This document shows, in pieces, positions 45,891 through 56,279 of a DNA stretch of 64,000 bases (position 1 is its first letter; each line of letters begins with the position of its first letter). Below the pieces are notes generated by a model. The model had not been told where the DNA came from and made no database searches. It was given only the letters and a program-made list of their open reading frames with translations. This DNA is from Fusarium oxysporum f. sp. lycopersici 4287 (lineage: Eukaryota > Ascomycota > Sordariomycetes > Hypocreales > Nectriaceae): the NCBI RefSeq assembly GCF_000149955.1, contig NC_030994.1, forward strand, positions 2,406,524 through 2,470,523, read 5' to 3'. Made by a program: the position numbers and the translations under genes.

Positions 45891-46705
45891 ATGTCGAACC
45901 CTCTCGATACCGATGCTGGCTCTGAGCTCTTCAGCTCATACGAGGCTGAATTCAAGCTCATCCAGGCCGACCTAAACCAAAAGCTGGACCAGATTCCTGA
46001 ACTCGCTGGTGAGCCTCGAAAGGCCGCTATCAGCCAAGCCGAGCGGGCGCTTGAGGAACTTGATGAGCAGGTAGGTCTATCTGGTGTTCAACATCGCCAC
46101 CAGTACTCAGGTCCATGCTAACTCTTTCGCCGTTCAGCTCAGCGCAATGCGCCTGGAAAAGCAAAACATCCCCACCAGCTCTCGCACCAAGGTCAATCAG
46201 CGCTTCCGAAACTACGAGTCAGACACAGATGCTGCTCGTCGCAAGTTGACCACTCTCTCCTCCGATCGATCAGCACTTTTCGGATCGCGATACACAGACG
46301 ACCCCGCTGGCTCATCAGACATTCACATGGAGCAGCGACAGCAGTTGCTCTCGGGGACCGACCGTCTTGATCGAAGCACACAGCGATTGAAGGCCAGCCA
46401 GGCCCTCGCCAACGAGACCGAAGCCATCGGCGCAGGCACCCTAGCAGACCTCAGCAGGCAGCGAGAAACCATCGAGCACACTCGCGGCATAATGCTGGAG
46501 AGTGAGGGCTACGTGGACAGGAGCGTCAAGACACTCAGGGGCATGGCGCGTAGGTAAAGTGGCCCACACAGACGTCATGGCAAATTATGGAAGAGCTGAC
46601 ATTTTTTGAAATTGCAGGATGGCTACAAATCGGATAATCACCATCTCTATTATCACTGTTTTGGTTATTCTTATTATTGCGGTCATCTTGAGCAAGTTCC
46701 GATGA
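45891..46705 (+). CDS. VTI1: Vesicle SNARE Vti1 (Qb-SNARE)
   Basis: Three exons: 45891-46070, 46138-46553 and 46618-46705, 227 residues. Vti1 works in Golgi, endosome and vacuole fusion as the Qb helix of several SNARE complexes. The N-terminal three-helix domain (LFSSYEAEFKLIQADLNQK onward) is followed by the SNARE helix from about 135 to 195, with LANETEAIGAGTLADLSRQ containing the zero-layer Gln. The protein ends in MARRMATNRIITISI plus a membrane anchor (ITVLVILIIAVILSKFR). The last exon of 88 nt supplies the anchor; the AGG codon for the second Arg is split by the intron. Length and sequence match the family closely. Confidence 0.95.
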
Positions 46706-47453
46706 GGAATGGTTTTGGTTATTGGAGTTTAGGCAGTCGTTTTCTTGACCCGGCTTGGCTTGGCTTACAATGGATGCGCTATGCTGTTATTGATAATGGG
46801 CCTTACGCGTACTTTCGTTTGATGAAGGAGTTTAGCATGCTTAGTGATTTGTAGATGTAGACCGTCTTGTCTTACTACAACAATTTTTGAAATCACAATG
46901 GTTAGAGTGTAATTTGGAAATCTTAAGTATCCACTCTCATAATGAGTGTCACTTTTCATATCTGAAGTGAACTTTCTACCAAATTCCAATGCAATAGCAG
47001 AATACGGTCATTCACCGTCAAACGTAGCTGAATCACTCAGTTTATATATGTTGCTGCATCAGTGATCTGTTTCAGAGCCTTCCCTCAACCTCTTCTTGTT
47101 GAAGGTGTTTGAGCTCGAGCCTCGAGCTACGTAACCAAACAATCGCCGAAAAACAGCCGAGGTTAATCCGCACCTTACTACTAGCAGGGCTTTGCTCTAG
47201 AAACCTCCAGCCTCTTTTCATTCCTCATCTCTCACAAAACTCTACTACCTCCACACAATCACAACCAACCTCCCCCTCCTTCATCTCACACCTCTCTCTC
47301 CCTCTCCCTCGCTCACGACCAAACAATCTCCTTCTCTCTTCTCCCTCCCACCCATCGAATCGTGCATCTTCTTGCTACTGTATTTGTATTTCGAGCGTTT
47401 TTCTCTCCCCCACAAAGCTCACCACGTGCTGAACGTGGCTTTTCACATCGGCG
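46706..47453. other. Intergenic: VTI1 3' UTR and SCD6 leader
   Basis: A C/T-rich stretch at about 47200-47440 precedes the SCD6 start and is probably its 5' leader. No gene recognised. Confidence 0.6.
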
Positions 47454-49432
47454 ATGTCTGAATTTCTCGGGTATGCTGGACGTGGTCATTGAAGCCTGCC
47501 TACGCCCGCTTACGCAGCCATAGGTCTCGCATTTCCCTCATCTCCAAAAGCGATATTCGGTATGTGACTTGCTCAATCGCGTCAATTGATTAACGTCGCT
47601 GACCTTGTGGTAGCTATGTTGGCACTCTACATGAAATCAACTCGGACGAGTCGACAGTATCACTTGAAAATGTGAGGTCATTCGGTACCGAAGGTCGCAA
47701 AGGCCGACCTGACGAAGAGATTGCCCCCTCCGACCAAGTCTACGAGTACATTGTATTCCGAGGCAGCGACGTGAAGGATCTACGAATTGAGGACCATCCC
47801 AACATCAAGGAGAACAAGCCTCCAGCTGTGCCCGATGATCCGGCCATCGTTGGCGTAAGTCATTTTCTTCCCTTTGAACATCCCCCTTCTCCTTCTCCCA
47901 TATGATGAAATATTTCGGATGTAAAACATTGTCATTGTCGGAAAGCGCAAAAAATAATGTCGAGATTTCCGTTGCCTTCCTTCTGATTGGGATTTCACAC
48001 TCTGTTGTCATTTTTGCTGTTGTGGTTCAAGACACATAAGCTAACAAGCTGCAAGGCTCGAGCTCGCCCTGGAGCCCAAGGGCCTAACCAAAATGCTCCA
48101 CCAGGAGGACCTGCGGCTTTCGGCCCAGGCCAAGGACCTTACCCACCCAACAACTTCTACGGAGGCCCACCACCGGGAAACTGGGGTCGTGGTGGTGCTC
48201 CAGGACCTGGCCCAGGCCCTAACTTTGGGAACATGCCGTATCCCCCTCCTCCTGGCTGGTTCCCTCCTGGTCAAGGATTTCCGGGCGGCCCTGGTGGACC
48301 CAACGGTCCCGGAGGTCCTGGAGGTCCCGGACCTTGGGGCAACTATCCTTTTCCACCAGGCCCTGGCGGTCCCGGTGCTCCTGGCCCTAACGCACCTGTT
48401 GAAGCTCCCGCGAACCAACGAGCCACTTCAGGCTCTGGTCCCTCACAAGATGCGAAGCCAGCTCCTATTGGTCCTGGCGCCGATCGAGCCAAGCCAGCCA
48501 CTCCCAGCGGACAGGCAGCACCTCCCACGGAACCCAAATCGCTGGCTCAAGGTGTGCGACAGCCCTCTCATGCCCCTACACCACCTGTCGAATCGAAACC
48601 TTCGGTTGAGGAAGTCAAGCAGACTGCTGCGAGCCTAGCAGCCAATGGCCAAGCAAAGCCTGAGGACATCAGCAAGGCTACTCCTACTGGACCCAGGAAT
48701 CACCGGGTCAATCCTGTGATTCCTTTGACAGGATCTGCTGCCAAGCCCTTCTCTCTACCAGGCGCAGGAGGTGATGCTGCCAGCAAGGCTCCTGCAGCTA
48801 CTGCACCGCCCAATGTTCAGGATGCCACCAACGCTGCTAGGGCTGCGGTCGCTGTTGCTATGGCCCAATTGGGCAACAACAGTGGCAACGCTATGGACAA
48901 CCTGACGAACAAGGTCAACGAGATGCGTGTCAACGCCGTCCGAGGTGGACCAGCCAGCAGAGGTCGAGGCCGTGGTGGACGTCCTGCTGCCGCTAAGGTC
49001 GCAGTTCCCGACTCTGATTTCGACTTCGCCCAGTCTAATGCCAAATTCAACAAGCAAGATGTTGTCAAAGAGGCTATTGCTGGATCTCCTCTGGAGACGC
49101 CAGAAAACCCTGCTGTCGCCGAGCAGCCCGAGATCTCAACTACGACTGACGATGCTGCTGTTGCCTACAACAAGTCGAGATCGTTCTTTGACAACATCTC
49201 CAGTGAATCCAGAGAGCGAACCGAAAACGGAGGCCAGAAGCCCGGCGGTCGCGAATGGAGGGGCGAGGAACAGCGCAAGAACATGGAGACCTTTGGCCAG
49301 GGGAGCGTTGATGGTGCTTATCGCAACTACCGTGGTCGGGGTCGTGGTCGTGGTCGGGGCGGTCGTGGCTATGGCCGCGGTGGACGAGGTGGAAGCCGTC
49401 CTCAGTATCAGACCACACCTGCTCAACAATAA
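47454..49432 (+). CDS. SCD6: Scd6/LSM14-family mRNA-repression protein (LSm, FDF and RGG)
   Basis: Four exons: 47454-47470 (17 nt), 47524-47559 (36 nt), 47614-47854 and 48056-49432, 556 residues. Scd6/Lsm14 binds eIF4G and decapping factors, represses translation and enters P-bodies. The two micro-exons rebuild the LSm start: MSEFLGSRISLISKSDIR, then YVGTLHEINSDESTVSLEN, VRSFGTEGR, and VYEYIVFRGSDVKDL. A Pro/Gly-rich linker follows (~100-190). The FDF motif is DFDFAQSNAKFNKQDVVKE, and the TFG/FFD segments are SRSFFDNISS and ETFGQGSVDG. The C-terminus is an RGG run (GRGRGRGGRGYGRGGRGG) that would bind eIF4G. An alternative acceptor six bases upstream of 47524 also keeps frame and would add His-Arg; see findings. 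Confidence 0.94.
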
Positions 49433-50490
49433 TCGGCCGCGACGTCACCGGCCAGTATAATACGAATTGAGACATATCATCCATGTCAAACGGCACCGCG
49501 AGGCTGGGCGGTACGCCACAACGTCGACTATGACTACGAACCGATACAGGTTTCATAATTGCTCGTAACATGTATCACAAATTTCCTACTTTTGGGACGA
49601 TTGCATTTCTGCTGCTTTACACAAGCGAAACACGGTTCCCTACCGTTCTTGGGGCTTGAACGGGTTTAGGGAACGGAGGGTTGGCTCTCTATAAGAACGA
49701 GGCTTGGAGTTAGGATCGAATTGGAAGCGGGCGGAATTGGAGGCCCTTTCGCATAGCAGGCTACAAAAGGAATTTCTTTTGCCCTTTTTGAATTGCAGAG
49801 TTAAAAACACAAAGGACGGCCTGGCACGGCCTGGCGCTGGTGGTTATGAAGAAGGAAGCCTAGTTAATGAGGCGACGAAAGCTCATGATGATGCAAACAA
49901 AACTAGGAAATGGAGCTTGACACATATCAGAAGCACAACTCAAAGAGGAATGAGGCATCTGACATGAATACAACCAACGATTCAAGCTCAAAGTTGACGC
50001 ACTTTTCTTGTGATCGTGAATGCCGTGACTACTTGTTCATACTTTGACATGAGCATGATGGTACCATGTCGTGGATATGTTGAGAGCCGAAGTTATGTTT
50101 GCTTCTAATTCGACAACGTTGAATAATTACTTTGTACTCCCCTTGACTCTATTGACCACATTGTTTGGGCGGTAGGAAGGTTAATTGATACAAGGCAACG
50201 ATGTTATGCGTGAACTGTAAGAGCTTAAATTTTCTGCCCACAGCCCCGCACACGTCATAATCTCTCTCTTCGGCCTGACTGATTGAAAGTCTATCGAAGC
50301 CTCACGTTCTGCAACCTGATATCTCTCGACAAACTATAACGAACAGCTGTATAAATATCCCTTCTGGTGCCCTGTTCAATACTCTTCATTCTTTCCCCTT
50401 CAAGCATCTCAATCATCACTGTCACGCCTCACATTCGCTCACCCTACACCAAACTCAAAAACACTCGTCACACCCACGACATTACTCACA
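49433..50490. other. Intergenic: SCD6 3' UTR and RQC1 promoter
   Basis: No coding sequence. The last ~150 bases are C/A-rich and probably the RQC1 5' leader. Spacing to the next start is about 1.06 kb. Confidence 0.6.
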
Positions 50491-52608
50491 ATGTCGACTC
50501 GACAACTTCGCAAGCTGCAGAGGCAGCGAGAGCTAGAGGAGACTCAAATTCTGGCAGAGATGAGCTCAGGTGAGAGCGATAAAGAGAATGAGCCTGTCGC
50601 ACCAAAGCCTCGCGTGAGTCTCTTTGCAGCTTTGGGTGGTGACGATGACGACGAAGCACAAGATGAGGATGAGGTGGAGCAACAACAACCCGAGGAGGAT
50701 GTGACCGAAGTCAAGCAACCATCAACTTCAGGGAAAAGCAAGAAAAAGAAAAACAAGAAGAAGAAGTCTAAGGCCAAGGCTGCAGCTCCCGAGGAGGATG
50801 AGGACGAGATCGACAAGGCCATGAGAGAACTCAACATCAAGACATCAACTCCTGCAAACACATCTACCTCTGAGAACACAGCAGCTCAGACTCGACGAAT
50901 CAATGAGCTTCTCTCTATCAACCCGTATCACCTCAAGGCCAACAATGAAATGCGAAGTCTCTTTGGCCGAGACGTCATCGAGTCCGCAGCAGCAGAGGAA
51001 GAACAAGAACGCAATCGTCGCCCCATGCAGCGAGAAGTTGATCTTGAAACTTTCCTGCGTGGTCCTCCTGGAGCCCCGAAACTTCCGGAGGTTTCCCTGC
51101 GTCGAAACGTATTTATCCAAGGACGTGAGCACTGGCCAAAACAAAGTGCTGGTGGCTTGACCATGAAGGAGGTGGCAAAAGCTGAAGATGGGTCATTCAC
51201 GGAGTATGCATACGTGCACGAGCAAAGTTACGACGCTCTACAAGCTTTCTTCTTCACATGCGTGCAGATCGGAGACCCTCAGCGAATGATCGTTCTCCTC
51301 AAGGAAGCACCCTATCATGTCTCGACACTCCTACAGGTCAGCTCTATTGCTAAGCAAGACCAAAACCAGGCTCTCGCAGCTGAACTTTGTGAACGAGCTC
51401 TTTTCACTTTTGGTCGCGTGACCACAAATGCCTTCCGTCAGAACATTGAGCAAGGCAAAGCACGTCTTGATTTCCGTCGTCCAGAGAACAGGCAGTTCTG
51501 GTTGGCTGGATATCACTACCTCAAGAGTCTCGTGCGAAAGGGCACCAATCGCACTGCCCTGGAGTGGGCTAAGCTTTTATACTCTTTGGATCCAAGTGAT
51601 CCCTATGCCATGAGACACTTCATTCATTGGCTGGCTATTCGTGCCCATGAGTCTCAGTGGTTGATCGATTTTGTGGAGGAGTTAGAGAAGACGACCGATA
51701 ACCGAGACTCGATCTACCTTCGACAGACATTGGTATTGGCTCACTTGCAACTAGGCAATACTGCTCGTGCAACTGAAGAGCTCGAGAAGGGCATGCGACG
51801 TGTCCCCTGGCTGTACTGTGGATTGTTCCAGGAGTTAAACCTTGACACACCTCCATCTATCTGGGGCATAAACGCTGATTCAAACTCGCGTTCGTTCTGG
51901 GTTAAGCTCTATATCTACCAAGCCAAGGATATCTGGAACAACGCACAAGCTATCCCTCTCCTTGAAAAGACAGCCAAGAGTCTCGAAAAGGTTGATACAA
52001 GTGTGCTGCCCAGCAGTGACTCTCCTCCTGATCAAGGCGTCACAAGGCTTGTATATCTTGAGGGCCAGACATCACTTATGGGTCTGGCGCCACGAGAGTA
52101 CTTAGAAATGCAACCGAACTACGAGTTCGACCCTCTACCACCCCCTGAGGAGGAAAATATCTTTACAGGCGAAGGCACAAAGTTGCCTTTTGCCAAACAA
52201 CAACGAGGTCAACAAAGTGCAGTCGAAACACGCCTGAACAACCTGTTTGAGCGCCTTGCGGCAGCTGGTCAGGGTGGTGCACCCGGCGCCGCACCCTTTG
52301 GAGATGACGGTGAAGATGATGAAGAGGACGCTCATCTTGCGGCCGTGCAGGCACTAGATGACGAAGAACTTATGAGGGATCTTGCAGAGCACGAACGTGG
52401 TGGAGGAGATGCTCCAGGATTTGTTCAGCGAATGATGCATGTCCTTGGCATAATAGCCGGGCCGAATGCTGATGACTACGATATGCCAGATGAGGCTGAT
52501 GACGATCAGGAGCATGAGCATGAGCATGAGCATGAGCCTGATCAGGATCAGGATCAGGAGAGAGGACCCAACAGTGGTCTTCCAGGGGCTTGGCCTGGGA
52601 GTCAGTGA
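50491..52608 (+). CDS. RQC1: Ribosome quality control factor Rqc1/TCF25
   Basis: Single exon of 705 residues from the ATG at 50491, the first in frame. Rqc1/TCF25 works with the E3 ligase Ltn1 and Rqc2 on stalled 60S subunits, helping ubiquitin chain formation and Cdc48 recruitment. The N-terminus begins STRQLRKLQRQRELEE, then an acidic run and a Lys-rich patch (KKKKNKKKKSKAKA) that could bind RNA or act as nuclear signal. The conserved TCF25 region starts at INELLSINPYHLKANNEM and continues through FFFTCVQIGDPQRMIVLL, YLKSLVRKGTNRTALEW, LLYSLDPSDPYAMRHFIHW and FVEELEKTTDNRDSIYLR. The C-terminal tail has an EH/DQ repeat encoded by a hexamer array. Length is like the yeast and animal proteins. 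Confidence 0.93.
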   Translation: MSTRQLRKLQRQRELEETQILAEMSSGESDKENEPVAPKPRVSLFAALGGDDDDEAQDEDEVEQQQPEEDVTEVKQPSTSGKSKKKKNKKKKSKAKAAAPEEDEDEIDKAMRELNIKTSTPANTSTSENTAAQTRRINELLSINPYHLKANNEMRSLFGRDVIESAAAEEEQERNRRPMQREVDLETFLRGPPGAPKLPEVSLRRNVFIQGREHWPKQSAGGLTMKEVAKAEDGSFTEYAYVHEQSYDALQAFFFTCVQIGDPQRMIVLLKEAPYHVSTLLQVSSIAKQDQNQALAAELCERALFTFGRVTTNAFRQNIEQGKARLDFRRPENRQFWLAGYHYLKSLVRKGTNRTALEWAKLLYSLDPSDPYAMRHFIHWLAIRAHESQWLIDFVEELEKTTDNRDSIYLRQTLVLAHLQLGNTARATEELEKGMRRVPWLYCGLFQELNLDTPPSIWGINADSNSRSFWVKLYIYQAKDIWNNAQAIPLLEKTAKSLEKVDTSVLPSSDSPPDQGVTRLVYLEGQTSLMGLAPREYLEMQPNYEFDPLPPPEEENIFTGEGTKLPFAKQQRGQQSAVETRLNNLFERLAAAGQGGAPGAAPFGDDGEDDEEDAHLAAVQALDDEELMRDLAEHERGGGDAPGFVQRMMHVLGIIAGPNADDYDMPDEADDDQEHEHEHEHEPDQDQDQERGPNSGLPGAWPGSQ
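52505..52560 (+). repeat. In-frame hexanucleotide microsatellites in RQC1
   Basis: GAGCAT units encode (Glu-His) repeats, followed by GATCAG units encoding (Asp-Gln) repeats. Both are in frame and lie in the disordered tail, so unit number can vary without breaking the protein. Confidence 0.8.
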
Positions 52609-55600
52609 GGCTGACTATTCGCTGGATAATATGGAACATGGGGTTCATGACGATGGTGCAGAAGTACGGAGTAGAGGACCCATCAAAAGTTGCTAGACGC
52701 TCTTGGCTGAGCAATCGCTTATTCCCGTGGGAAGAAAGAACACAAACCAGTTTTGTTTACTGGACTGAAGGAGTGTTCAATAGTCTCTGACTAGTTGTAC
52801 TATTATGCATTTAGACAAATTGCATTAAATTGTTTCGTTGTATCAATTGAGCAAGTTTCAACGCCATCCAACTCGTTAGTGCGGTACCGGAGATGAAGTC
52901 TTCTAGAAAGGGCGGCAGAAGTTAATGAACCCTACCAAACTGTAGCCAATTAAATTATAGAAACGTGGTATAATAAACATGCACTTTGACAAGGGTTTTG
53001 GTAAATTATCGAGTGATTTTTGCACAGTATGTAGTAAGACTTAAGCTGTGATGGTGATTTGTATAAACTTTCACAAATCTGTCAGCTTCATATCTCACTC
53101 ATAAGAAAAGTCGGTATTGATTCAAGGTGGTAAAAGGATTCCGGAGTCTCTGTCTCTTGCGGCCGTAGCGTACCATTTTCAGCCCTGTCTAGTGCATGAC
53201 AGTCATCCTGGACTAATGAAGACAGCAGTTCGCAGAGGCGGCTAGGACTTGTTAGCAAGCACTCCATTCCAGCTATGCTGCATTGAGAGATTGCATTTAT
53301 GACAATTAATCGCGGCATTTTGGTCCATGAGAGAGCTGGCTGTGAACCGACATTAATTGGCATTGCTGAGCGAAACTTTTAGCATGAGCCAACCAGGGGT
53401 GCGCAGCTGAAAGACAATGAACAAATAATAGCAATAGAAGGTGCCCATGTCCTGGGCATATTAGCGTTTGTCGAGAACGATCCGAGGAACGAATAACGAC
53501 AATGGGGGATTTTTCTCGGAGCCGAGAAACCCGACACCTAAATCAGAAGCACGGAGCACATCGTCGGCCGACTGGAATTACTTGTCGTAGCAGCTCAGGC
53601 GCATGCGGCGCATGTAACATTCATGGCTGATGATTCGGAGCACATGATATACCAGGCATGGTCCAAGTCAGACTGCGGGCTCGCGACTCGACTCGGTCTG
53701 GGACTTTGGACTCTGAACTCTGGGGACGCCAACCAGGGTGAAACGTGGTGGGGAATGGTTCTAGCCTCAAGGAGCCAATTGGGCCATTTTGTCCGAGCAT
53801 GTTAATGCCAATGAGAAGCCAAAGGCAACTATGGTAATCGGCGGAGAGCCAGCAAACGGGCTGTCGTTCCACGCAGGCGCTTGTATCTAGTCAAGCAGCT
53901 CGATTCAGACTTTTTTGAGAGCGAAAGGCCGAGCATCATTTATCGCAAACCAAATCCTTGCCATTGCGTTTCTTTTTTTTTTTGTCAATCGAGACTCGCA
54001 ACAATTGAGGCTTTGATAATGACGCTTGTGCTAAGCATATCTCATGACCCCATAATAAAAGTGAAAGTGAGACTGAGTCGTCTTGTGTAAGTCGATGGCC
54101 CGGGGATTGAATGGAAATGCTTGCGAAAAGCACGGGTTTGCGCGTGCGGAGGAGACTGGGGATTCGATGGAGCACATGAGTCGGCCGAAAGGATTATATT
54201 TGAATCCGTGGTGAACCCGCTGATGGGCCAAGCAAAACCGTGCTGTGCCTGTGCTGTAAGTCAAGTGTCACGATCGGCATAGTTACATATGCAGATCTCC
54301 ATTCAAGGCCCTCGACTAGATTCATCGAATTTCCTTTCTTTGTGCGTTTTCTCGGCTTTCGTCGGATTGGTAATCTCTTGATAATTTTTGATGGATGTTC
54401 CTGGTTTAGCACGAGCCATGTGGCCAAGCATTTTTGATGTTGAGGACTCCAGGCGGTGACATTTGATAGCGGCCCCGAAAAGAGACGGACAGCGAAACGA
54501 CCGGTCGAGGCTGTCGATCACAGAAGGGGGAGGTGTTGATGATGATTACATTTGAATCAGGATTCGTGTTATTGATAGCGAATATGGGATTCAGGATCAA
54601 TTTCAAGGTATCACGTGCGATTCATGTATCCTTTTGGGGGAGCACAACAGCGATCGAGACCACCTGCTTCAAAGGTCTGATGGTCTAGGCCCAGAGATCG
54701 GCTCCGAGATGAAAGGGAAGGACACCACTACAACCGCTGGTGCCTTCCCCAACAGCCATCCAATCTTAATGCTGGGCACTGGGAAGGCAATTACGGCCTT
54801 TTCGTACCTGCCTTCTGTGGCAGAGTCCGTCCAATATCAGAATCCAGTCTGATAAAAGAGAAGGAGGAGCCTTTTCTCCACTGTCACAAGTAGACACTGC
54901 ACACCGAGAACGTCTATTTCATCATCTATCATAAACAAATTCAAGTGATCGTTTGAGAATAACCGCCTCATCACATTTCTGCTGTTTCTAGGGTCCAATT
55001 GTGTTATTGACCATACAATACATTCCTCTCTTGTTCTACTTGACACACAATAACCAATTCTCGCCAAGTGACCACAAGCGATCTACAATACCAAGAACTG
55101 GACCCGTTCTGACGTTCTAGCCAGGTTCTGGTCCCTATAACACCTATCAAAGACAAGGTACGGTGTCTTGGGTCCGTTGAATTGTCTCCATCGGCCGATC
55201 AAACCGCCCCCCCGCCAAGTTAAAATATTTCCAGCTCCAGATGGCGACTCCAGCGCCTCCTGGCATTTAAGCAGTCCCGGAACGAACGACTCAGTCATTG
55301 ACTAAAGTCAACATTAAGGAGTTTGGGGATCACTGTGCCATGTGCTAGATCCCACCATCAAGCAGTAACAATCATCCTTGTACCTCGCACAAGGCGCTTT
55401 GAGACCAATCACATCTCGGGGCCATCACGTATCTAACAAACCGAGAATATTCCTCCAGTACGACTCTAGGGAGATCCAGCCCAACTCCAACCCAGCCCAA
55501 CGCAACGGGTCCACTACCCTAGCTCTCATCTGCAGCCAGGTAGCCAGGCCCGCAGGGTGCGCTGCTGGATCGCCCGACTCGCGCGTGCGCGTGTCTGGGG

Positions 55601-56279
55601 TGGCTGAATCAGACGGAACAGCCAGAAAAAAAAGAGAGGCAACGGACCGGACCACTGCCACTGAGCTCTAGGCTAGCTCCACGGCGTCAACTGCGTCCCG
55701 TTCGAACAAGGTAAAGCTCAACGACCCTGGCCTGGCAAGTCCAAACTGCCCCGTCCCATCCCATCTGCAACCAAAGGTCTACACTACCACCAACCTTACG
55801 TCTACCGGTGTGGTCCTGGCTGTCCCCCGTGTCCCGTGCCTTGTGCCCCGTTTCCTATCCGAAGCTGCGTGCCTGGTGGTGCCTCTAGGCTCTAACTTAC
55901 CTATCCGTCTCGGCTTCGCCTTAGACAATTCTGCTCTTGGCTTTACTTCCTCCATAACTCTGCTCGAGTTCCTTCTATTTCGTTATCCGCCATGTCAGTT
56001 GCGAGCTCAGTGCGCCAGCGACCTACCATTGTCTACCTTTCCCAGCCGAGGCTGTCATCGGCTTCGTGAACACCGCTGCATCCCACTTATTGCTCAGTCC
56101 TCGAAGCTGGTCAGCGCACTTTCACCGGACCCTCGCTCGTTGGCCGTTTGTTCGACCTCGCGTACTTGCGCCTCTCTGATTCGCATACGGCTTCCACCGA
56201 CCACTTTCCCACCCTATCGCTCGATCCCTTGTAGCTTCGAGCTTTATCCTTATCGTATAGTCCTCTGGCAGTCAGTCGC
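52609..56279. other. Long intergenic region; right end is leader of the Zn2Cys6 gene
   Basis: No protein-coding frame with recognisable features in 3.7 kb. A short ACTCG array is at 53680-53697. From about 55700 the plus strand is C/T-rich with many CCCGT and CCTTG strings and is probably the 5' leader of the transcription factor. Short upstream frames in this leader could affect its translation. Confidence 0.5.

Noticed and set aside
45595..45975. 126-codon frame overlapping the VTI1 leader
   Set aside because: Overlaps the true VTI1 start in another frame; a shadow.
47987..49432. SCD6 as a single-exon protein starting in the intron
   Set aside because: It would lose the LSm domain, and its start lies in intron sequence; the four-exon model restores the family sequence.
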